Shown piece by piece: positions 23,357-34,660 of a stretch of 64,000 nucleotides of DNA. Both the position numbers and the translations under genes were made by a program. The DNA is from Paragyromitra xinjiangensis (Eukaryota > Ascomycota > Pezizomycetes > Pezizales > Discinaceae), in NCBI GenBank assembly GCA_038503065.1, contig JBCAMK010000018.1, positions 1,116,001 through 1,180,000 of the forward strand. Reading direction: 5' to 3'. The notes beneath the pieces were generated by a model that saw only the letters and a program-made list of their open reading frames with translations, had not been told where the DNA came from and made no database searches. Position 1 is the stretch's first letter, and the number at the start of each line of letters is the position of its first letter.

Positions 23357-24108
23357 TAGGTGGGATTTGGAGATTTTGGTACGCTCGGAGTGTCTATTTT
23401 TGAGCTTATTTGCGACTCTCTAGTTTCTTGATAGAGCATGAGAGGAAGGCTTGCGGACGAGGACCTGTTTTTTGGTTTCACGGGCTTTGCAGTGACGTTG
23501 ATGTAGTTTAGTGAAGTAAATCCAAGGATAATCTCGATTGAACTTGTGTTGCACGTTGTGATTCTGCCGATGGCCCGGTGATTGTTCAATCTATCTGTTT
23601 TTCTGGTGAATAGACGTAGCCTAAGACCGTGGTTTTGAGGTGTGCTGTTGGTTGGGGGAGGGTCTTGGTGCCCAGGTTAATAATCTTATTAAAAGCTAAT
23701 ACTCCCGTAAGTAGCATTCACGAGATATCACTCGTAGCAAGATATGTTGGCGAGAACGGTGTTCTGTAGTCGGCTTGGTATAGCGCTTGGCCAGCAATAA
23801 GCGCTCCACCTATGCCTTGTTTGCCCAGAGCAGCTCCTGGGTAGCTTGAATAATTGCCAAATTCACCAAATCCAATCGATAATGAGAATAACCACATCAA
23901 GCGTTAGGAAGCCTGTCCAACATCCCATATCTTGCTCCAACTCCCAACACCCTTACAAGTAATCCTATTCCCTCGACAGGATGACAGCCTAGTTCCACAG
24001 AATAGCTGCCAGGATCCACACAAAGTTGTCTGGTCTTGGCAGCCTCACTTAAGTACAGATATAAACCCATCTCCTTTTACTCATCTTCCTCCAATCTTAA
24101 ACCCCACA
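23357..24108. other. Intergenic, EGT1 3' flank
   Basis: Contains the EGT1 3' flank and minus-strand frames of 60-91 codons without recognisable content. Nothing else is seen. Confidence 0.45.
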
Positions 24109-24733
24109 CCTCCAGCCATTGTTGGAATCCAAGACCTTCCCGATAAGCTTCTCGTCGAAACCATCTCTTACCTCCCCAGCTGCAACCTCAGATCCACCTC
24201 CTTCGTCTCCCACCGCCTCTACACCATCACCTCACAATTCCCATATAGAACCATCTCACTAAGTACACCCCCGGCTTCGGGATAACTCTTCAACTCTTCC
24301 TCCGCACCCTCCTCTCCAATCCCTACCTATCCACCCACGTCTACACCTCTCCCACGAATGGTACGACGACCCCGACGACCCCCTCCACCTCTTCACAAAA
24401 AGCTATCTTCAATCCCTCTCCACCTCCCTATAGAATCCCAACAAACCTAACTAATCCTCCTCCTCCACACCCTCCACACCTGCCCACCGTACGATAATGA
24501 GATCCTCGACTCCTTCCCCACCATCCGGTATCCTCTCACCTAAAGAGTTCTCCCAATCACGGCACGATACAGAGGGCGGGATGCAACCCGCTGTGCTACT
24601 ACCTGCGTTTCTGTTCCCGAGGATCGAGACGATAGTAGCGCATATGGTGAATGGAGAGGTGTTCGCTCCTACTGCTTATGACGGCGAGGCAGGTCGTGGG
24701 GGTTTTGGAGACGAGGGGGGAGGGGGGTTTTAG
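24109..24733 (+). pseudogene. Frameshifted F-box protein relic
   Basis: The segment reads as an F-box start (IQDLPDKLLVETISYLPSCN, then FVSHRLYTITSQFPYRTI) and stops at about 24285. The homologous reading continues one frame over (FGITLQLFLRTLLSNPYLST), then shifts again (RLHLSHEWYDDPDDPLHLFT) and ends at a stop near 24433. A further piece (QPAVLLPAFLFPRIETIVAH) follows at about 24580-24650 in another frame. No GT-AG introns would join these pieces, so this is a decayed copy. It is related in type to the F-box gene at 468-2460 but not close in sequence. Confidence 0.65.
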
Positions 24734-25410
24734 GGAGTTGGAGGAAGTTGTAGTAGGGAGGGCGGGGAGGCGGAGGAGAGGTCGAGGGGCGTGTGAAGCT
24801 GTGGGGGTGAGGTTTAGGAAGTCGAAGAGGTGGTTATAGTGAAGACGGGCGTAGTTCTGGGTAGCTAGATGGGTGTCTTAATGGATAACTGAGGTCAAGC
24901 ATATATTTGATATCCATAGCTAGAAATAGTCATGTCAATAGACTACCCGAAAGAAACAATGCCTCGGCATGGAGTACTTGAGTGTAGGTGACTAGATCAG
25001 CATTCACTTCCACCCACGTAAAAGACCTGCGACTCCATCAGTAACCCAATCCAGCCAGCCCAGAGGTCCACCACTTATCCCAACCACGTGATATCGCTCA
25101 GTCCTGGAAGCAGAATCTAGTGATAAGCATCAACCGAAGAAGTCTGTCTCGATATCATTGGGAATCAATCCCCAGAGACGGGCGGGGGAGCACTCCTTTT
25201 AAGTTACAAAAACACCCGATGGTTCTTTTAGAACTTTCTACCGCAGGACCAATGAGGAGAGGACGTATTCGAGTGGTACCAGACGCCTGAAAGAGGATAT
25301 CGAGTCATAGGTTGTGATTAAGGGACTCTACAGGTGGTATTTTATTACATGTACCCAAAGGACTCGGGGTGTAATGTTTCATCTTTACTAGTAATCATTT
25401 CCGAATCTCA
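24734..25410. other. Intergenic, nothing recognised
   Basis: A G-rich stretch at about 24690-24830 follows the F-box relic and may be more of it. The rest is plain non-coding sequence. Confidence 0.4.
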
Positions 25411-25674
25411 GTGACTTCTTTTCCATCACTATTCAAACCCATCATCTACCCCATAACTTCCACCCCTCGATTCAAACCCCCAAAGCTAAACCTCCACGAA
25501 TTCCACAATCTCAGATCCCTCTACTCTAGATCCACTCCGGCACTCACCCCCAGCAAATCCCATCCCGCCGCTAAAGCCGACAATACCCTTGGCGATCCCC
25601 ACCCATCGGATCTACACCGAGAACCCACAGTGACAGGTCCAGCTCACGACCAATACAATAGCTACTATAAATAG
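25411..25674 (+). CDS. Small ORF, 87 residues, unknown
   Basis: A single open frame with a basic, hydroxylated N-terminus lacking acidic residues for about the first 26 positions, which could pass as a mitochondrial presequence. The second half is Pro/His-rich (DPHPSDLHREPTVTGPAHDQ). No family is recognised. It has no splice evidence and may be chance. Confidence 0.3.
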   Translation: MTSFPSLFKPIIYPITSTPRFKPPKLNLHEFHNLRSLYSRSTPALTPSKSHPAAKADNTLGDPHPSDLHREPTVTGPAHDQYNSYYK

Positions 25675-26127
25675 TGATCCCGATCTAGACAAAACCCTAA
25701 CCCTGAGGCCTGTGCGGGTGTGTTGGTTCCAGAGTTCTTCGTGATGTCGTGTCTGCCGGCTGTTTGCAGGTGCGTTACTGGATTGCTTGAAGAGTAGAAT
25801 CCGGGGTATTACCGTTCCTGTTACTATTACTATTACTATTACCCCATCAGTCAACTCCGCACCCCGCATATCCAAACCCACTCCTCCAACAGGAGAATTC
25901 ACATCTCCAGAAAAACAAAACATCCTCCCAATGATAGCAGAGCGGATGCCACCGCATTTATGCACCCGCCCCCATGTGAACCCACCTAACCAAAAATATC
26001 ACTCCTCCAATGGATCGCTGCCAACAGATGTAAAAGGCCCACATCGCCAAAACAGCTCCCCCTAGCTCTTAAATATCCCAAGTCCTCCCCCCCAATTCCA
26101 CCTCCCTCCCCCCCACCAAACCCCACA
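25675..26127. other. Intergenic leader of the SET gene with a microsatellite
   Basis: Contains a telomere-like AAACCCTAACCCTGA at about 25692, a TTACTA trinucleotide-type microsatellite at about 25819-25843, and a strongly C-rich tract (26080-26125) just before the SET ATG, typical of a fungal leader. Confidence 0.5.
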
Positions 26128-27102
26128 ATGTCGAACCCACTATACGACATAATGCTAATCCCGCACAGCGGCAAAGGCATCGTATCCAAAACCTACATCC
26201 CACGAGGAACGCGCATAATTTCCGAAAAGCCTCTCTTCAGCATCTCCAACTTCGCCGCAACAAGCCTAACCGACATAGTCTCCTACGTAACCACCCAACT
26301 CCGCACCCTCCCAAAAGACGACCAACGCGGGTTCCTCTCACTCCACAACGCCTTCATCCGACAAGCCAGTCCATTCTACGGCATCGTGCGCACAAACTCG
26401 CTCCCCTTCGGTCCAGACTCCCCAGAACTAGGCCTCTTCCTGACCTGCGCACGACTCAACCACTCCTGCTCCCCGAACGCAAACCACTCATGGAACCCAC
26501 ACACCCGTACCGAGAACATCCACGCCGTACGCGATATCGACCCCGGTGAGGAAATAACCATCTGTTACCAATCCGCACACTCCTCGCATCAGTCCCGCGC
26601 GAGCCGTCAAGACGAACTCATGAAGATGTTTGGGTTCGAGTGTCACTGTATGATCTGCGATCTACCCGAAGAAGACTCCCTCGAGAGCGACACGCGTCGC
26701 GCGGAGATCGAGCAGTTGGACGCTATGATAGGCTCGGGGGATCTACTGGCGGTTAATGCGCCGAAGGCGCTCGGGGCGTGTAGGACTATGTTGGAGCATT
26801 TGGAGGATGAGGGGATTCAGGATATGAGGATCGCTAGGTGCTACTATGATGCGTTTCAGATCTGTGTGTCGAATGGGGATCTGGCGAGGGCGAGCGTGTT
26901 TGCGAGGAAACATATCGAGGAGATGATGGTGTGTGAGGGGGATGATGCGTCGGGGTTGAAGGAGAGACAGATGTTGGTTGAGAAGCCGGAGACTCATAGG
27001 TTGGCGGGGGTGTCGTCGAAGTGGGAGTCCAAGTTGGAGGATAGGGCCAGGTCGGATCATGCGGATTTTGAGGGGTGGTTGTGGAGGAGGGCGACGTATT
27101 AG
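26128..27102 (+). CDS. SET-domain protein (SMYD/SET5-like lysine methyltransferase)
   Basis: Probable protein lysine N-methyltransferase using SAM; the target is unknown. Intronless, 324 residues. The N-terminal SET part has GKGIVSKTYIPRGTRIISEKPL (split SET-N, residues about 15-36). The core motif ARLNHSCSPNANHSW is at 108-122 and GEEITICY at 140-147. The post-SET-like cysteine cluster ECHCMIC is at 171-177, as in the fungal SET5/SMYD-like group. No MYND zinc finger is present between the SET halves, which is common in short fungal members. The start has a CACA context after a C-rich leader. The C-terminal 120 residues are helical, as in TPR-like SMYD tails. Confidence 0.9.
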   Translation: MSNPLYDIMLIPHSGKGIVSKTYIPRGTRIISEKPLFSISNFAATSLTDIVSYVTTQLRTLPKDDQRGFLSLHNAFIRQASPFYGIVRTNSLPFGPDSPELGLFLTCARLNHSCSPNANHSWNPHTRTENIHAVRDIDPGEEITICYQSAHSSHQSRASRQDELMKMFGFECHCMICDLPEEDSLESDTRRAEIEQLDAMIGSGDLLAVNAPKALGACRTMLEHLEDEGIQDMRIARCYYDAFQICVSNGDLARASVFARKHIEEMMVCEGDDASGLKERQMLVEKPETHRLAGVSSKWESKLEDRARSDHADFEGWLWRRATY

Positions 27103-27547
27103 GGTTTGTATATTGGGACTTGTAACTGTTTTTTTCTTGGTTGATGGCGGTTTTTGTTTTTGTTTGTATATATCAATGCGTGGAGTTGAATGAAACGATA
27201 TTGTACCGTTCGATTGGAGTATCCTGCAGACCCTATATTTAACCCACACTATACTGGGAGTGAGATTATCAATTCCCTATTATGCGTAGGTCGTATTTCA
27301 CAATCCAGACACCAAGCAATAAGTACCGTGATGCAAAAATCGAATTCACGAGGCTGTTTATTAAGTATAAAATAGTAAAGAATGTTTTCTGGGATCTATA
27401 CACAGCCCCACACCTGATAGAAAATATTGTCTCACAACTTAAGGATTCTACAGATCACGTCTGTCAGTCCGTGGTAGGATATATGCTTCATTGTGTTAAC
27501 GATTTTGTTAAGCCATGATCAACATGAAGGGAGAATAGAGCCCAGCT

Positions 27548-27674
27548 ACTTAGATAGAACCATAAGAACCGGAAAACAAGGGGTGTGGCTTCGTATGCTA
27601 CGGAATAGCGCACAGATATCGTCACATAGAAAGCTACACCTCATGTTTTCCGGTTCTTACGGCTCTACCCAAGT
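27548..27674. repeat. Small inverted-repeat element, 44-nt imperfect arms
   Basis: Arm 27548-27591 pairs with 27631-27674, with a 39-nt spacer. Most mismatches are A/G or C/T changes. The core AAGAACCGGAAAACA is perfect in both arms. It may be a small MITE or a foldback; no coding capacity. Confidence 0.7.
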
Positions 27675-28221
27675 ACATGTACCCAATGATCCCCAGGGAT
27701 AGGCACTAAAATCTGCTTTTTGGTGCTTACTTTTGCGACATCTTGTTACTATTCCGCTTCGTTCGCCGATTCCCCACAGCTGCTCCTTGAAGAAAGCCCT
27801 CGTCCAGATATGTCTCCGAGCCAGCTGCTCGATGGATAACCAAGTTGTTCTCCCCCAGCTCGCCCAACCCAGAATTCCTACGCTTTTGATGTCGGCTCGA
27901 ATCGAGTCGCGTAGACTAGATTGCCCCCAAAAATCCCAACTTCTCAGAGAGGGAAGCAAATACGTGAGTCTTGAAGACTACATCAGAAATTGCTTCTGGA
28001 GTTCCATTTATCTAGTTCCAGAGCTCCATCGGCTTGGTGAGGTAATCTCCAATTGTCTCCGGTGTAAGGCGAAGACTGCAGAACTGTCGATAGATAGCTT
28101 GTCGACCGACTGCTGTACTGGCTGTACCTAGCCTACTTGATAAGACTGCCCACATCTACTCAGGACTACCGATTTCATCGATGTAGACACGGACCGGGAT
28201 ACCGCAGGAGTAGACCACCGT

Positions 28222-28293
28222 AGAAAGATTATAATCCTACGCCAAAAGGGATACATGCCCTCTGCGTTAGGATCTTTCACTCAACTCCACAAC
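28222..28293 (+). repeat. Dispersed 72-nt repeat, copy A
   Basis: Matches the reverse complement of 40274-40345 at 71 of 72 positions. Such near identity over 12 kb apart in non-coding sequence points to a recent mobile or duplicated element whose remaining parts have diverged. Confidence 0.85.
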
Positions 28294-30313
28294 CGTTGCT
28301 GCGCTCCTCTCGCTGATCGTAGTCCTTGCTTGCAGCTTTTCTAGTCAATCTGCCATCCGCCTGCGGCGCGGAGGCGGGGGCTGTTCCTCCACGCTGCGTA
28401 GTCGGAAGTCGTAGTCGCTTATAAGACTCTTTAGATTATCTGAAGATATCCCCCACCAGACATTTTTCAAAATGAGGGAATAAGGGAGGAAGAATGGAAC
28501 CGTTGAATCAGTAGATTCACTAAGAGCTCATAACCTATCAAGGCGGGAACGCCAAGGTAGTTTTAGACCGACGTTTGCTGGCGACGAAGATTAGAGAACT
28601 AGGTCGAGGAGTAGATTATTTACAAGCTAGCTCCGAGGCTAGCCAAAAGCCTAGTCCAGGGACGCATACACCCACGTACACGGAAGCATCAATCGTTTCA
28701 ACAGTCCACGTACTCCTGCACCGGTGTGGGTATTGATAGGAAGAATCGAGGTGACCAGAGATAGGTCGAACGCTAAGGATGCAAATAGTGATGATATCAC
28801 CTTCACGGATTTCGAGAGATATGATGTGCTGGTCTTTGGCAAACTCGTCAACAGTGGTGCTATGCAGCCCCTCGGCTTCTACCCCATTTCATCTATCTCA
28901 AATTAGCCAGAAAGTTATTAGCTGCATCAATAATGCATCTCATACCTCAACACCAGTTCGGTATCTGTATTCACCGTTGAGCATGAACTGTTTGCCAATC
29001 CTAACTCCGTGCTATACGTACTATAACGAACCCGGATATCGGTAGCTTTTATTCTGGTAAGCTCAATGTACTGCTGTTGCATAAAGCCGGCCGCTGTTTG
29101 ACATAAATCATCTAGCTGGCAGCCCAATTTGAATAGTGCAGAACGCGTGAACCGAAGATACCCGTTAAAATTGTCACAGCGCAGATGAGGCGACTCTCCC
29201 CGCAGAAGAACGCAGGTGAGGTTGAAATTTTACGAGGCAGCATTTGATACACAGTGCTTCGCGTCGTCGGTATCACAGGATCTCACTCGTCGATGTCGAA
29301 ACTATGTAACCAACCAGTCTGGATCGCAGTACAACAAAAGATGGTGGTTGTTACTAAGTTATGGAGGCTATCTGCTTAGAAGTTGGTTTATACGGTGATT
29401 GGAGTTGCATGATACGAAATACGCTCTTTCGGTGGTGTTTGTGCCATATCTGAAGACTGACCTCGGTGCCCTCCACTACAAACTGTAACATACACACCCC
29501 GCTGATATCTATTTACTCTCTTTCCCACCTTTTGCAGATCGCTAAAAGAAGAAGCTTGGGATATCAATAGTCGATGTTGTATCTGTCTTGAGGAAATCTA
29601 TAAATACGATACCATATATACGACTTAGTAAATAGATCGAGAATGATAAGTTAAAATTAACAGCAATATTAAGATTCTCCCTCCATGTATTGACGATTGT
29701 AGGGACGAAGGAAAAAGTGAAAGTAAGGGGTAACTCCTATATACACGAAAGGGTTGTCTCTTATGCCCAAGATCTAGCATTAACTACTAATAGTTACTAT
29801 ACAGAAAAACCGTCATAGGAAGTCCCTTCAAGTTTCATATAACACGCTGCCCCAATCAAGCACTTACCCCTAATGAAACAATTTTGAGCCCAGCCTAGGC
29901 CAATCATTATGGTCGAGATAATACGTCACATATATACATGTATGTGTAGCCACGTAATAAGTATGTAATGAACTACATGTATCTATCCATCAGGCGTAGT
30001 CGCTTAGCTATCTATCGAGTGACATTTCATATATCGGTGAGGTGCAATATCCCATCACTTTCTAGGCAATTCGGGTTTATGGCATTGTATACTCCCTCTG
30101 GTTTTCGTCTTGCCCGGCACTTCAAAATTACTTTTGTAGTTGTTCTGTAGAGTGTTTGGGTTTGTTCTTGCTAGCGTATTGCATGATTAAGCCACAGCAT
30201 CCCCTCCAGCAGATTCAGCTCCTCCAAAACCATCTGAAGTTTTGCTACACTGGTCAATACCCAACTCGACCGATCTCCACAACTAAACCCACATCTACAA
30301 CATCGTCACCCCC

Positions 30314-31117
30314 ATGTCACTTAAAGCTTTAGATGGTTTTGACCAAGAGGCCCTAGCGTTCAGTACAGTCGAGGATTTCTACAAGAAAGTGCTAGCTGCG
30401 CAAGAGAAATTCAGTTCAGGACACTCCTTGCAGCAATTTCTAGCGTTCACGGGGGTCACATCCAAGACGTTCAGCAAGATCGATTCGGACCGCACTCGCG
30501 GAACCCCTAAGGGAGTCCGGTTGACGTATGACGCAGACGAGAACGTTTTGATTCTTAGAATGGTGGGGACGGCTCACGAGCTTGTACACCGGAACTTCGG
30601 AGCTGCGTTCTACGAAAAACTTGCTCCATTCGGGATCACCTGGAGGTCTTTGCCAGCGATCGGTAGTGCAAAAATACAGGGAATAAGGGGTGGTAGTAGG
30701 TCGAAAGAGGCTGACAGTGCCTACAAACCCCTCACACGTCCTCAATCTGGAGATTTCCCTACTGTGGTTGTCGAATGTGGGGTGTTAGAGTCCCTTAGGT
30801 TGTTGCGCAACGATGCGCGTTGGTGGTTGTCACAAGGTGCGAGTTTAGTCAGGATAGTTGTTATAATTATGGTTGATGAGGCGACGCGGAGCATGATAAT
30901 CGAGAAATGGGACTGGTCTGACAGCATCCCCCAGCCCCAACCGACACTCACGCGGGAAATAAGCATCAACGGCACTACTGTAAATAATGCCCCTCTGTCC
31001 CTTGATATCGAAGATATCACAGCCGCTCCACCAATAAACCCCCAGCAGCGTACCATCCACTTCTCCTCAGGAGACCTCCGGAGCCTCTATGATGTTGTTT
31101 TTGGGGCGGTGCAATGA
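30314..31117 (+). CDS. Uma2-like / PD-(D/E)XK nuclease-fold fungal protein
   Basis: Fungal protein of 267 residues with the look of the Uma2-like restriction-endonuclease fold. Supporting segments: SKEADSAYKPLTRP near residues 137-150, FPTVVVECGVLESLRLLRND at about 155-174 and ARWWLSQGASLVRIVVIIMV at 175-194. In this family an acidic residue in the first segment and the Glu in PTVVVE form the metal site. An Asp-x-Lys-type third residue is not obvious, so catalytic activity is uncertain. Single exon, with the start after a C/A-rich leader. Function is unknown; such genes are numerous in plant-associated Leotiomycetes and related fungi. Confidence 0.72.
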   Translation: MSLKALDGFDQEALAFSTVEDFYKKVLAAQEKFSSGHSLQQFLAFTGVTSKTFSKIDSDRTRGTPKGVRLTYDADENVLILRMVGTAHELVHRNFGAAFYEKLAPFGITWRSLPAIGSAKIQGIRGGSRSKEADSAYKPLTRPQSGDFPTVVVECGVLESLRLLRNDARWWLSQGASLVRIVVIIMVDEATRSMIIEKWDWSDSIPQPQPTLTREISINGTTVNNAPLSLDIEDITAAPPINPQQRTIHFSSGDLRSLYDVVFGAVQ

Positions 31118-32488
31118 GCTGCAAAACTACTAACAGTAGTTTTTTCTTTCTTTTTCTCTTTTAAGGGAGCAGCGGGTCTAATAGTTTGCTTTCTTGTTTC
31201 CAGCTCGTATGGTAATATTCTTTGTTAGTTTTTTTCTTCACTTGTGAGACAGCATTCAGTTTCTTGCTCCTATAGGTTCCTAGTCTAGAACAACGTGGTT
31301 TTTTCTTTCTTTCTCGCCTCTCGCCGATCATGACGGCCGAGCTAAATTGTTTCTTGTGGCCCTTTAAAATTTGACTTCCTATTTCCCAGGACGAGATATA
31401 CTGACTACGTCACTCTCTTCCTCTACTTCTTTGACTAGTGCTTAGGTTTATGCATCCAGACATACATTTTCTTTTCCAGCCTACACGTAAGTCGTAGACA
31501 GATCCCTTTACCTCCCTCCTTTTCATCTAGATATCAGGCACGCTCAAATTCCCACCTACCATAGGTCGTTGCGTACCAAGACATGGCTTTTTCAACCACA
31601 ATCCATACCGCCAAACTCTGGGCTCCCCGAGATAGCTTGAGACCCTCATTCCTACTCAGTCCCATACGGGAGATGTATCCCAGGGACGTCACAGACAGGA
31701 AAACACTGAATTTTCGGCAAATCCTATAAGCCCACTTGGTAAGTATATCTACAAAGTAGCTCCACGCAACTACTCGCACCTTCAGCTATCTTTGCTGAAA
31801 ATTTTCCTGGATTTGTCGCAGTATCTCGAGGACCTGGTTCCCTTGCTGGAGTGCTGGAGTGTTGGGGGTTAGGCTGATTTCGTTCGCTGGTGTGTAGATG
31901 TTGAGGAGAAAACTTTTCTAATGCTGGCTACTAGCCATACTTTGGATATCATCTAACATTGAGCGTAGGAAATACAACACCTTAGAATGCTATCTAATAC
32001 TTAGCATAACCAGAGACACACAGAAACCTCTACCTAAGACACACGCGTACACGCAATTTGCCATACTGCTTCTGCTTACCCGAGCTTGGGATTTCAGGAG
32101 AGCATAAAATATGGAGTGAATAAATGAAGTAAATTAAATAGGAAAACAATTAATGAATTTGGTGATAGGAACTTTCTTGGTGGATTTTACAATACTGTTG
32201 ATTTGAAGCGAAGCCTAGCTGGAGCAGCTGGAGCACACTAGCATGCCTAAATAGTTACTATATCTGGTAAAAACTAGGAGAATAGTAAGAGACTGTATGT
32301 CTCAGACAGAAGTTCCGTGTGTCTATGGTTATCTTCTAAAATTTAAACTCATGACGTTAGGAAGTCTATTCCCAATTTTTCTTGCCATAAGCTGATGATT
32401 CATTAAGTACATCCAATCCTGTCACAAGCTACACCTAACTCCCCTTTTGCCAAGGCAGCATTGTTTAGTCCTGCTACGTCCATATCAA
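31118..32488. other. Intergenic, A/T-rich
   Basis: A T-rich stretch just after 31137 is the probable 3' end of the Uma2-like gene. An 81-codon minus frame at 31534-31779 shows no domain. Nothing else is recognised. Confidence 0.45.
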
Positions 32489-34660
32489 TCAAAATTCGCC
32501 CCCCACCATCATCTCCCCAAAGAATTCCTGTTCCGTGAATGCTCCCTTTCTTCCCCGGTGCTCTCTCACGACATCCATAGTGCTCTTCAAAATCTCCTAT
32601 CCCCAACCAATCGGCGTTCACTCCTCTCCCTTGCTCAAGGAGAACCTACCTTGAAAATCACAATACTTCTTAGGATCGGGAAGATACTCCTGAGCAGCGG
32701 AACTTCATAGGGTACACTCCTCACACGCCCCTTCTGTAACCAGCTAACATTTACCCCCAGAGCCCCCACTCTCACCATTTGCAGATACGTCCCCGCATTC
32801 ATCAGTCCGACAACCTACAGTGCACGCATGGTAGCCTCATCATATTGGACCAACGCTTGCAAACGAATTAGCATCTCGCGGAGCGCGCGCACGAGCTTAG
32901 TACCGTCAGGCATCCATTTAGGTTTGTTTATACTTTCAAAGGAGTGTGCCACCTCAATGGCGCCGTATTCGAGAGGGGGGAAGTCTCCAAAAGTGCGAAC
33001 GATGGCGTCGAAACGCGGGTGCGGAGACGCGAGGGGGTAGGTAGTAGTAGTAGTAGTTGCGTTGCGTTTAAGGGAAAGGCAATTGATTTCTTCCCTACGG
33101 AGCGTTAGAAGACCAAGGAGATAGGAAAGAGGAAGGGAGAACCTTTGGACAAGAACGCCATCAAGACCAAGCAGACAATGATCTATAAGTATGGCCCAAA
33201 GGTTCGAATCAAACCACCTTCACGGAGGCCCGGGTACAGGAGGAGGTTGGTAGGTGATTCAAGGATTGAAAGCCTAACTAGTCAGTAAGCAATCCATCTG
33301 TCCAATCACAGTACCCAAAGCAGGGTCAAGGAGAAGAGGAGGTACATCGACAACACACAGGTGTTGACCCACGCAGCATCAAAATGCTTCGCCCGATTAT
33401 AATTCTCGCCCTCTACCTTGTATGGTACTTCTTCTGCAACTCGCCTAAATTCCGCCGCCGTATTCGCCTACCCACATCAGCGTCCCTTCGTAGTACTAGC
33501 AAGGGATAAAACTCGACTCACATTCGCGAATCTCCCCATCGACCCGATGAATGCCTGATCTAGCTCTGGCAAAGGCGGTATGTATGCTCGCAGCCCATTA
33601 AGCTCTGTCTCTTTAAACCAACACGCGACATCCTTATCATCGAGGTTGAGGACCTACTGGCGTGCAAGATTTGGGATGGACAGACTGCATGCATTATCGT
33701 AGATAACATCCTCAAGGATGCGCGAAGTGGATTTAAACCGAAATTTACTGGTGTGGGGGATGGAGTTGAAGGTGACAGTGAAGGTGGCAAGATGATCAGT
33801 TTTAAGCTTTTTGGAACGTGGGAGATTAGCTGCACCCTCTTCTTCTTGGTAGTCTTTATCCTCCTTGAGTACGGAGTCGCTCAATGCCTCAGCGCCGTCT
33901 GCTGAATCCCACACCTCAGGTGATCTCCGTTTTGAACGTTTTTGATTAAGGGTGGTGTTGTGGGGCGCACCTCCGTCAACCGGGGTCCCATTTGTGATAT
34001 CGAGTTTGACGACCTATGGCACGTAAACATTAATAGACACTGTATAAAGGAGGCCACAATAGATCCATCAACGTGCCTCCAAATTTATGCCATTTGTGGC
34101 CCCAATGTTAACAAATGTCCCGTGATTCACAGACTTTTTATAGATAGTGACTGGTGCGCTGTCCCCCACTCCCTTTACTGCAGCTGCAGACATCTGCTGT
34201 CTTAGCCATGCTCTTGCACGGTTCCGGTCTGAGTGGCGACCCTAGATAGAAACTTCAATAAGATTGAGTATAAGGTGCCACCCCACTTCACTGTTCCGGG
34301 GAACTGAGAACCAAACGGGTAACAGATGAGCGAGCAGCTCATCCGCGCTCCAATAACTGGTCGGGAAGGTAGGGTGGGAGTGATGGAAATGAGGAGAAGA
34401 GGTGAAAACTTACGGGATTATGATACTTGAGCTTGAGAGTGAGCCTTATCACGTTGTTCAGGAGGGTAAGCTCCGCTTTGAGAAATGGCTTCAAGAGATT
34501 CAACCCATCTGTCAAGGACTGCTTGGTGGTTGTAGGTGGCAAGGTTTGGATCGTGTTGATCAAGATATGCGAGGATATCCCACTGGTCAGGAGGATTGTC
34601 GAAGAAAAAAGTGGGGTTAGGACTGGAGAGAGTGCGTGGTGTGTGTGATAGCCGGCCCAT
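32489..34660 (-). pseudogene. Broken PD-(D/E)XK-like fungal gene with in-frame TAG stops
   Basis: Minus-strand gene of a widespread fungal family of uncharacterised nuclease-like proteins. Order on the transcript: start MGRLSHTPRTL at 34660; a second segment MSAAAVKGVGDSAPVTIYKK near 34190; a third with ATFTVTFNSIPHTSKFRF; LNLDDKDVACWFKETELNG; an intron (GTGAGT to GGGTAG) before NTAAEFRRVAEEVPYKVEGE; LWAILIDHCLLGLDGVLVQR; then HPRFDAIVRTFGDFPPLEYG, which carries the Asp and Glu expected of the nuclease site; and a last exon ending near 32489. The frame is interrupted by TAG at 33656-33654 and 32817-32815. In both cases the same frame continues as good family sequence, and a Gln (CAG) would be expected. 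Other breaks are likely near 33380. I judge it non-functional unless stop readthrough occurs. Confidence 0.68.

Larger units (their letters stand above)
27103..30313. other. Gene-poor region with repeat and probable transposon debris
   Basis: Holds the inverted repeat at 27548-27674 and one copy of a dispersed 72-nt repeat at 28222-28293. The 132-codon frame at 27733-28131 has no recognised domain and overlaps a 100-codon frame on the other strand. A/T-rich sequence follows to 30200. No complete transposase or reverse transcriptase frame remains. Confidence 0.5.

Noticed and set aside
27733..28131. 132-codon + frame in the debris region
   Set aside because: No transposase or reverse transcriptase motif could be recognised; opposed by a 100-codon minus frame.
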